From JBGSPL01 sp964511435 (lineage in GTDB: Bacteria > Patescibacteriota > CPR2 > UBA1875 > CAIMLA01), in contig CAZEFH010000018.1 of the NCBI GenBank assembly GCA_964511435.1, positions 1 to 10,542 on the forward strand: DNA of 10,542 bases. The letters are read 5' to 3'. Shown here piece by piece: positions 6,239 through 10,542 of the stretch. Positions within the stretch are counted from its first letter, which is position 1. The number at the start of each line of letters is the position of its first letter. Both the position numbers and the translations under genes were made by a program. Under the pieces are notes generated by a model. It was not told the DNA's origin. It made no database searches and saw only the letters and a program-made list of their open reading frames with translations.

Positions 6239-6266
6239 TCACGTAAAGAATAATCTTTGCTATAAT
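6238..6266 (+). promoter_or_regulatory. sigma70-type promoter of the unknown gene
   Basis: TTCACG (6238-6243), a 17-base spacer, then a perfect TATAAT (6261-6266) preceded by TGC, i.e. an extended -10. The expected transcript start is near 6273, giving a leader of about 36 bases with the CGGAGGG ribosome binding site. Confidence 0.78.
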
Positions 6267-6308
6267 ACCGCCACAGGACACATTGACAATCTAGCGGAGG
6301 GAACAGTC

Positions 6309-7319
6309 ATGACTGACTACAGTAGTGTTGCGTGGGTCAGGGATCTCGTGGACTGTTTCGCTCTGGCGATGACAGACTTCGAGAAGTATGGATGGGAAAA
6401 TCCGAGGCACCACATGCCTCGGCTTACTCCCATCATGGTACTGACCGAGAAGCTCTTTCTCGTCGCTGACTCTGAATTGGCAATCCAAGAGGAAGGTAAG
6501 CTATTTCTGGCAATGCGCCATAGCCCGTGGATTCAGGCGCTCGCCTTCCCGGGCGGAGAGGTCGATACTCTCTTCCGAGACACTGCCGCTCAGGCGCACG
6601 AGGTCTACCAGAACCTCTTGAAGGGGAAGGCTGTTACGGATGAGGACGTCGCACTTGTTGAAGCCTACGTCGTAGCAGTCGTCGAAGATCTGGGGACCTG
6701 GGTGGAGGAGTACACGAACGAATGTCGAGAAGCAGAGAGACTTGCTGATGAGGCGGTGGACGGTTTCCGCCAGGAAATTCAGGCCGCCGTGACTCCGCTG
6801 GACCTCGAACTGTTCGTCCTACTCGACTCGGTAGCGCCAGCTGCCGCAAAGAGCGCGCTCCAGCTCGCCAGCGAAGCAGTTGCGGAGATGATTCTGTCGA
6901 AGGAGGGCCGTGGCGAACCGCTTCACCTGCTCTATATCGACGAACTCACGCCAGATAAGAGCGACCAGGTCCGGCGCTACACCGCCATCGGTCTTGCGCC
7001 GTTTCAGCCCCTACCGCTCGGCCAGGACTACGACTCAGAAGATGGATGCCCAGAGCGCAGAAGTGACCTCGCAGACGCCATCGCGAAGCACCTAGATGAC
7101 GCACCCGGTCTTGGAGCCTGCTTCTTCGCCGCTGGTTCACTGATTGCTTCGCTTCAGGACGGTTACGAGTGGGAGCGCGATGGTATAGACGACTACATCG
7201 TTGCACTCATCAGTAATCTCTCAAGGCGACAGATGATTGTGGTCAGGGAGTCCTCTATTGTTAGGCCGAAAGCCGACAATGGTGATACTCCAGACGACCT
7301 TGCTGGGACATCGTCCTGA
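6309..7319 (+). CDS. unknown acidic protein, 336 residues
   Basis: I do not recognise this protein. The gene is well supported: it has an extended -10 promoter, GGAGGG 7 bases before the ATG, a long open frame and a terminator 8 bases after the TGA. The product is rich in Asp and Glu, with helix-like stretches around 90-230, and has no signal peptide, clear membrane segment or known catalytic motif. The first 50 residues contain WENPRHHMPRLTP, and 66-82 reads FLAMRHSPWIQALAFPG. The four cysteines are spread out and do not form a metal-site pattern. A segment LGACFFAAGSLIASL (about 271-285) is the most hydrophobic. Base use is clearly GC-richer than the thyA-glyA genes and its stop is TGA, as in the next gene and unlike the AT-rich genes here. 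The shared control layout links it to the ATP-grasp gene. Function unknown. Confidence 0.82.
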   Translation: MTDYSSVAWVRDLVDCFALAMTDFEKYGWENPRHHMPRLTPIMVLTEKLFLVADSELAIQEEGKLFLAMRHSPWIQALAFPGGEVDTLFRDTAAQAHEVYQNLLKGKAVTDEDVALVEAYVVAVVEDLGTWVEEYTNECREAERLADEAVDGFRQEIQAAVTPLDLELFVLLDSVAPAAAKSALQLASEAVAEMILSKEGRGEPLHLLYIDELTPDKSDQVRRYTAIGLAPFQPLPLGQDYDSEDGCPERRSDLADAIAKHLDDAPGLGACFFAAGSLIASLQDGYEWERDGIDDYIVALISNLSRRQMIVVRESSIVRPKADNGDTPDDLAGTSS

Positions 7320-7327
7320 CCCTACTA

Positions 7328-7375
7328 GAGCCCGTGAAGGAGCGCAATCCGCGCTTAGGCGCGGGCTCCTTTCTT
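7328..7375 (+). terminator. Rho-independent terminator after the unknown gene
   Basis: GAGCCCGTG (7328-7336) pairs with CGCGGGCTC (7360-7368), followed by CTTTCTTT. A competing fold pairs AGGAGC (7338-7343) with GCTCCT (7365-7370) around an inner GCGC-TTAG-GCGC. Either gives a GC stem followed by a T-rich stretch. Confidence 0.75.
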
Positions 7376-7383
7376 TAATAATA

Positions 7384-7412
7384 TTGACAAAAGAGCTACT
7401 TTATCTTATAAT
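7384..7412 (+). promoter_or_regulatory. consensus sigma70 promoter of the ATP-grasp gene
   Basis: TTGACA (7384-7389), a 17-base spacer and TATAAT (7407-7412): both hexamers are perfect and the spacing is ideal, so strong expression is expected. It begins 9 bases after the terminator. Confidence 0.92.
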
Positions 7413-7453
7413 AACCGCATTCTATCCACGCCTGGCCTCTGGAGGGTGAAGTC

Positions 7454-8473
7454 ATGAACGGAAAGAAAGCACCCAGGAAGGAACGTCCCTTCGTCGGCAG
7501 GCTTATGGAGAGGCTTGCCCCGCTCGCTGGTGTCGAGGTGGTTGTGGAGCCGCGTTATGGCTATGTCGGGCAGATCATCTGTCCGAACGGTCGGATACAC
7601 TACTTCCGCAACACGCACTTCGATCTCAACCCGCTCGGAGCGACCGAGATCAGTAAGGACAAGGACTACGCGGCGTTCTTCATGAAAAGCCTCGGCTACC
7701 CGGTACCTCGTGGTGAGGCCTTCTACTCGAAGGCCTGGTGCGAGAACATCGGCGAAGATCGAGGCATCGACATGGCCTACGACTACGCGAAGTCCCTCGG
7801 CTTTCCGGTAATCGTGAAACCGAACTCACGGAGTCAAGGTGTTGGTGTCTATAAGGTCACCAACAAGCGTGAGTTCTACTCGGCGATGCGGAAGATCTTC
7901 AAGGTAGACAACGTCGCCCTGGTTCAAGAGGTACTTGTCGGCAACGACTATCGCGTCGTAATCCTCGACGGCGAAGTTCTCTCGGCCTACCAACGCCTGC
8001 CTCTGGCAGTGACTGGTGACGGCGTGAGGACGGTTCGTGAGCTTCACCAGGCGAAGCAAGAGGAGTTTGCACTATCTGAGCGCGATACACTCCTAGATCC
8101 GGATGACTTCCGGATCGCGATGATGCTTCGCCAGCAAGGCCTCACCTGGGACTACGTTGTCCCAGATGGTGCAGAACTGGAGCTCGTCTGCAACGCGAAT
8201 CTCTGCAGTGGTGGTACCTCGGTCGATTTTACGAAGACAATCCACCCCGAGTTCGCCGCGATCTGCGCGCAGCTCACGGTGGATATGGGCCTCCGCTACT
8301 GCGGCGTCGACCTGATGGTCAAGGGTTCTATCGAGGAACCTCCCGGTGAGTACGTCGTGATCGAGATCAACTCAGCCCCTGGAATCGACAACTACGCGGC
8401 TAGTGGCAAGGAGCAGGCGGCGATCGTCGATGGCCTCTACCTGAAGGTGCTCGAGGCGGTAACGCGACTCTGA
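7454..8473 (+). CDS. ATP-grasp ligase, cyanophycin-synthetase-like
   Basis: A 339-residue ATP-grasp protein, expected to join a carboxylate to an amine through an acyl-phosphate. The closest match by motif is the ATP-grasp part of cyanophycin synthetase and glutathione-synthetase-like proteins, without the Mur-ligase half. Seen: FDLNPLGATEISKDKDYA (56-73), substrate/ATP entry residues; GFPVIVKPNSRSQGVGV (116-132) with Lys122 and the glycine loop; VQEV with Glu159; DYRVVILDGEVLSAYQR (165-181); NLCSGGTSVDFTKTIHPE (249-266); GVDLM (284-288) and VIEINSAPGI (302-311) with the Mg-binding Glu304 and Asn306. ATG follows GGAGGG by 7 bases and a perfect promoter. GC-rich with a TGA stop, like the previous gene. 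Substrate unknown: a free amino acid, small peptide or the RiPP precursor downstream are all possible. It is not a full cyanophycin synthetase. Confidence 0.85.
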   Translation: MNGKKAPRKERPFVGRLMERLAPLAGVEVVVEPRYGYVGQIICPNGRIHYFRNTHFDLNPLGATEISKDKDYAAFFMKSLGYPVPRGEAFYSKAWCENIGEDRGIDMAYDYAKSLGFPVIVKPNSRSQGVGVYKVTNKREFYSAMRKIFKVDNVALVQEVLVGNDYRVVILDGEVLSAYQRLPLAVTGDGVRTVRELHQAKQEEFALSERDTLLDPDDFRIAMMLRQQGLTWDYVVPDGAELELVCNANLCSGGTSVDFTKTIHPEFAAICAQLTVDMGLRYCGVDLMVKGSIEEPPGEYVVIEINSAPGIDNYAASGKEQAAIVDGLYLKVLEAVTRL

Positions 8474-8495
8474 GTCGTAGTACCGCAATGCAAGA

Positions 8496-8541
8496 CAGCC
8501 CCACCTACGATACAGTGGGTGGGGCTGGTACATTTTACTTT
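8496..8541 (+). terminator. Rho-independent terminator after the ATP-grasp gene
   Basis: CAGCCCCACC (8496-8505) pairs perfectly with GGTGGGGCTG (8518-8527). The stem extends inward by a U-G, an A-U and a C-G pair to a six-base loop. A T-rich but broken tract, ATTTTACTTTAT, follows. Confidence 0.85.
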
Positions 8542-8545
8542 ATCA

Positions 8546-8572
8546 TTGACCTAATTAAAGCTAAGATATATT
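8546..8572 (+). promoter_or_regulatory. possible promoter for folC
   Basis: TTGACC (8546-8551) followed 15 bases later by TATATT (8567-8572). The spacer is short and the -10 box almost touches the ATG at 8574. A different pairing, such as TAAGAT at 8562-8567 as the -10, is possible. A promoter is expected here because a terminator precedes it and no ribosome binding site is seen. Confidence 0.35.
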
Positions 8573-8573
8573 A

Positions 8574-9857
8574 ATGAGCAAGTACGCTAATCCAACAACA
8601 GACTACACAGATTACTATGAAGCTGTCAGATTCCTTGAGTCTCTGTCGTCTTTTTCAGATATAAGAGTTTATGCCAAGGATACACTGATGGATAAGTTCC
8701 TTGAGAGAACTAAGTACTTCTTAAAGTTAGTTGGTAGCCCTGAAAAAGATTTAAAAGTTATTCATATTGCAGGCACATCAGGTAAGGGGAGTGTAGCTTC
8801 ATTGATACAGCAACAGATTACCAAGTCTGGCCGCAAGACAGGCTTATTTGTCTCGCCTTTTGCGACTACTTCAATCGAAAAAATTAGTGTTGATAATCTG
8901 TACATTGACCCGCACATTTTTGCGCAAATTGTAGATGATTTAAAGCCATATATCAACAAAGCATATCTTGAAGGGCCATATGGGGCACCCTCATACTTTG
9001 AGCTTTTCTTGGCAATCGCCTTGATTTACTACAAAAGGATGAACTGTGAGTGGGCAGTCATTGAGGCTGGCCTAGGTGGCAAATATGACGCTACGAATGC
9101 TCTAGAAAATAAAGTCGTCACTATCCTTACAAACGCTGATTATGATCATACTGATTTATTAGGGAAAACTCTTACCAAAATTACCAGAGACAAGCTAGGT
9201 ATTATCCGCAAGAATACCCCCTTTATTACTGGTGAAACAAGACCGCATCTTCTTGATATTATGAGAACGGCTTGCGGTGCGGTAGGGGTAAACAAGTTTA
9301 TTGCAGTTGGTAAGACGGATTCATACAGTCACAGAAATCAAGCTATTGCCAGCGAAGCAATAAAGCAGGCGGGACTGGGTGGGTTTGATACTAGTCTTGA
9401 GGTAGTACTACCTTGTCGATTTGAACAAATTCAGCAAAACCCTCTTGTGATAATTGATGGGGCGCATAATAATGCCAAGATCCATTACTCCTTATCACGC
9501 GTAACCGAATGTAAATATGAGAAACTGACAGTAGTCTTTGCTATTGCGAAAGATAAAGACTATCAAAAAATTCTAAGAAGCCTGCTTGATGTGGCAGACA
9601 GAATAATTCTTACGAAGTTTACTATCACCCATCGTGAAGCAGCTAGCCCTAAAAAACTTCTCGCCGAAGCACTTCTTTATAAGCCCAAAGCAAATATTTC
9701 AGTTAACCTGGATCCATTTGCGGCGACCAATGAGGCTTTAGCCGAATCTACCCCCAATGACTTAGTGTTAGTAACAGGTTCGTTTTTTCTTGCGGGGGAT
9801 ATCCGGAAGCTCTGGTATCCAGAGGAATATATTCTGAAAAATAGGTCATACAAGTAG
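8574..9857 (+). CDS. folC: folylpolyglutamate synthase / dihydrofolate synthase (FolC)
   Basis: ATP-dependent Mur-ligase-like enzyme that adds glutamate to tetrahydrofolate, and in some bacteria to dihydropteroate. Length 427 is normal. The N-terminus has the usual YYEAVRFLESL; the P-loop is HIAGTSGKGS (64-73), where most relatives have GTNGKGS. FVSPF (92-96), then AVIEAGLGGKYDATNA (161-176), TNADYDHTDLLGKTLTKITRDKLGII (186-211) and IIDGAHNNA follow in family order. The C-terminal domain ends with LVTGSFFLAGDIRKL. No ribosome binding site precedes the ATG and the promoter-like bases lie right before it, so leaderless translation is possible. It is AT-rich like the thyA operon and unlike the genes on both sides. 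With FolA and GlyA it would keep the folate cofactor in the cell as polyglutamate; no folP or folK is in this window. Confidence 0.92.
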   Translation: MSKYANPTTDYTDYYEAVRFLESLSSFSDIRVYAKDTLMDKFLERTKYFLKLVGSPEKDLKVIHIAGTSGKGSVASLIQQQITKSGRKTGLFVSPFATTSIEKISVDNLYIDPHIFAQIVDDLKPYINKAYLEGPYGAPSYFELFLAIALIYYKRMNCEWAVIEAGLGGKYDATNALENKVVTILTNADYDHTDLLGKTLTKITRDKLGIIRKNTPFITGETRPHLLDIMRTACGAVGVNKFIAVGKTDSYSHRNQAIASEAIKQAGLGGFDTSLEVVLPCRFEQIQQNPLVIIDGAHNNAKIHYSLSRVTECKYEKLTVVFAIAKDKDYQKILRSLLDVADRIILTKFTITHREAASPKKLLAEALLYKPKANISVNLDPFAATNEALAESTPNDLVLVTGSFFLAGDIRKLWYPEEYILKNRSYK

Positions 9858-9875
9858 TGCGTTCTTGAAATATTA

Positions 9876-9904
9876 TTGTCAATTTGGGGCATTTATGTTA
9901 ACAT
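9876..9904 (+). promoter_or_regulatory. promoter of the cysteine-rich peptide unit
   Basis: TTGTCA (9876-9881), a 17-base spacer and TAACAT (9899-9904) preceded by TGT, i.e. an extended -10. The predicted start near 9911 falls at the foot of the hairpin below. The untranslated leader would be about 118 bases. Confidence 0.68.
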
Positions 9905-9909
9905 TCAGG

Positions 9910-9935
9910 CGGAATCGGCTAAGTGGCCGGTTCCG
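9910..9935 (+). promoter_or_regulatory. 5'-leader hairpin of the peptide transcript
   Basis: CGGAATCGGC (9910-9919) pairs with GCCGGTTCCG (9926-9935): 10 bp with one U-G pair and a six-base loop. It would sit at the very 5' end of the predicted transcript, where such stems often protect mRNA; it could instead stop read-through from folC, but no good T-run follows. Confidence 0.5.
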
Positions 9936-10028
9936 TTCCTTATACATCTCGACCCAGTGCTTGAGGAGGTGAAACTAGCCAGCGCTGGAAAGACACGTCA
10001 ACCACTGTCTAAGGTTGGTGTACCAGTC

Positions 10029-10175
10029 ATGAGCATCACCGTTCCCGGCTCGAAAGACTTCAACAAGGTTCTCGGCAACGCGGACAGTGCCGTCTCGCAC
10101 GGCGTCACCGGCGGGTGTGGGTGTACCAACTGCAGCTGTGGAAGCTGCAGCAACTGCGGCGCCAACTGCCGCTAG
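10029..10175 (+). CDS. cysteine-rich RiPP precursor peptide candidate
   Basis: A 48-residue peptide in two parts. Residues 1-29 form a polar leader ending GVTGG. Residues 30-48 form a core with seven cysteines (30, 32, 35, 37, 40, 43, 47) in the pattern C-x-C-x2-C-x-C-x2-C-x2-C-x3-C, otherwise Gly, Ser, Asn, Thr, Ala and a final Arg. Gly28-Gly29 directly before the first Cys resembles the double-glycine cleavage site of exported peptides. The gene is followed by a stable hairpin and then a likely radical SAM maturase, which is the usual RiPP order. ATG 10029 is chosen because the conserved-looking leader begins there and GTC-ATG matches the two upstream GC-rich genes. No proper Shine-Dalgarno sequence precedes it, and the frame is open back to about 9876, so a longer GTG-started form (9957 or 9969) is possible. 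A small metal-binding peptide is the main alternative. Confidence 0.72.
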   Translation: MSITVPGSKDFNKVLGNADSAVSHGVTGGCGCTNCSCGSCSNCGANCR

Positions 10176-10198
10176 TACTACCCACACGTGCTTCATCA

Positions 10199-10224
10199 GG
10201 AGGGGTGGCTTCGGCCACCCCTCC
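10199..10224 (+). promoter_or_regulatory. perfect UUCG-capped hairpin between precursor and maturase
   Basis: GGAGGGGTGGC (10199-10209), loop TTCG, GCCACCCCTCC (10214-10224): an 11-bp perfect stem with the very stable C(UUCG)G cap. No T-run follows, so it is better read as an mRNA-stabilising or attenuating element that would keep precursor mRNA more abundant than maturase mRNA. That role is inferred; a leaky terminator is the alternative. Confidence 0.8.
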
Positions 10225-10246
10225 GTCGAAGGAAAGGACCGTAGAG

Positions 10247-10542
10247 ATGGATACTACTACCAAGTTGTCTCGGTTCGTTCATCTCTACGAGAACGATCGA
10301 TACAACACAGTCTGTCTGTTCCAAGCCGTGCTCGTTCGCCCCATCTACGTCGGCCTTGAGGCCGTGCCGTTTCTTGGGCGCCTGAAGGATGGGGTTGACT
10401 ACGCCTCACTCACGTCAGAGGAAGCTGGTTTCGTTGATCAGCTTCTTGCACTCGGCTTTGCTGTCGATGCAACCCACCCGGAGCAGGACGTTGCTGCCAT
10501 CGGCGCAACGTTCAAGCCGGTATTGACGACGATGTACTTGAT
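10247..10542 (+). CDS. probable radical SAM/SPASM peptide maturase, N-terminal part
   Basis: The first 98 residues of a protein running off the window. ATG 10247 has AAGGA 8 bases upstream. The visible part resembles the N-terminal region before the radical SAM barrel in many RiPP maturases: KLSRFVHLYEN (6-16), an NTVCLFQAVLV stretch (20-30) where relatives often have a LYNSLT-like strand, a short helix region, then SLTSEEAGFVDQLLALGFAVD (54-74), the usual two-helix piece ending in LGFLVD, and KPVLTTMYL (90-98), which looks like the strand that normally leads into the CxxxCxxC iron-sulfur motif. The cysteines themselves lie beyond the window, so the enzyme class is inferred from this layout and from the cysteine-rich peptide just upstream. 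GC-rich like that peptide. If correct, it would modify the peptide core, for instance by thioether formation. Confidence 0.62.
   Translation, partial: MDTTTKLSRFVHLYENDRYNTVCLFQAVLVRPIYVGLEAVPFLGRLKDGVDYASLTSEEAGFVDQLLALGFAVDATHPEQDVAAIGATFKPVLTTMYL

Noticed and set aside
6283..6288. Perfect TTGACA as a second promoter for the unknown gene
   Set aside because: No -10 box lies at the right distance; the sequence falls in the leader and a better promoter is upstream.
6634..8090. Reverse-strand and alternate-frame open frames in the GC-rich genes (including 6634-6849, 6946-7206, 7826-8059 and 7899-8090)
   Set aside because: They are Arg/Pro-rich shadows of the + strand genes with no ribosome binding site or motif, expected in GC-rich coding DNA.
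7317..8473. UGA read as glycine, as in Gracilibacteria or SR1
   Set aside because: No conserved gene here has an in-frame TGA, and the two TGA codons at gene ends are followed by terminators.
9985..10032. Short upstream frame from CTG 9985 ending in ATGA overlap with the peptide start
   Set aside because: CTG starts are rare, its spacing from the Shine-Dalgarno sequence is long, and the product is 15 residues.
9876..10175. 99-residue reading of the peptide gene from TTG 9876
   Set aside because: The TTG is part of the promoter -35 box and the added residues have no leader-like character.
10087..10359. 90-residue frame across the peptide gene, hairpin and maturase start
   Set aside because: Low-complexity Ala/Thr/Arg sequence that reads through the hairpin and overlaps two better genes.
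1..10542. CRISPR arrays, tRNAs, rRNAs, insertion sequences, attachment sites
   Set aside because: No regularly spaced repeats, cloverleaf or rRNA-like stretch, transposase or integrase was seen on either strand.

Overview
The window looks like a compact genome of a Patescibacteria (CPR) type bacterium, possibly near Saccharibacteria. This is inferred from gaps of 1-10 bases between many genes, short and divergent housekeeping enzymes, an archaeal-type CMP kinase, and a mix of Shine-Dalgarno-led and apparently leaderless genes. The phylum cannot be fixed from sequence reading alone. All genes are on the + strand and read cleanly with the standard bacterial code; no tRNA, rRNA, CRISPR array or transposase was seen.

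Region 1 (1-3760) is a tight operon for thymidylate and one-carbon metabolism: a dCMP deaminase cut by the window start, a dCTP deaminase/dUTPase-fold protein, a small nucleoside 2-deoxyribosyltransferase/DNPH1-like protein, thyA, folA and folD. Region 2 (3761-5602) is a degenerate palindromic repeat, glyA, a second deoxyribosyltransferase-like protein and a strong terminator. Region 3 (5602-6190) is an apparently leaderless (d)CMP kinase. thyA, folA and glyA together make the classical thymidylate cycle, and folC at 8574-9857 would add the polyglutamate tail to the folate cofactor. Several of these proteins are non-canonical. ThyA lacks three of the four arginines that hold the dUMP phosphate in known enzymes, and the Dcd-like protein lacks both the dUTPase aspartate and the dCTP deaminase glutamate.

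Region 4 (6190-8541) holds two GC-richer genes unlike their AT-rich neighbours in base and codon use: a 336-residue protein I do not recognise and a cyanophycin-synthetase-like ATP-grasp ligase. Each has its own near-consensus sigma70 promoter, a 41-42 base stretch between -10 box and start, and the same GGAGGG-N4-GTC-ATG start layout. They are separated by terminators.

Region 5 (9858-10542) is again GC-richer and looks like the start of a ribosomally made, modified peptide (RiPP) cluster. It has an extended -10 promoter, a structured leader, a 48-residue peptide ending in a seven-cysteine core directly after Gly-Gly, a perfect 11-bp UUCG hairpin, and the first 98 residues of a protein resembling the N-terminal part of radical SAM/SPASM peptide maturases. 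The window ends just before the expected iron-sulfur cysteine motif. Whether the ATP-grasp ligase and the unknown protein belong to this peptide system is open.
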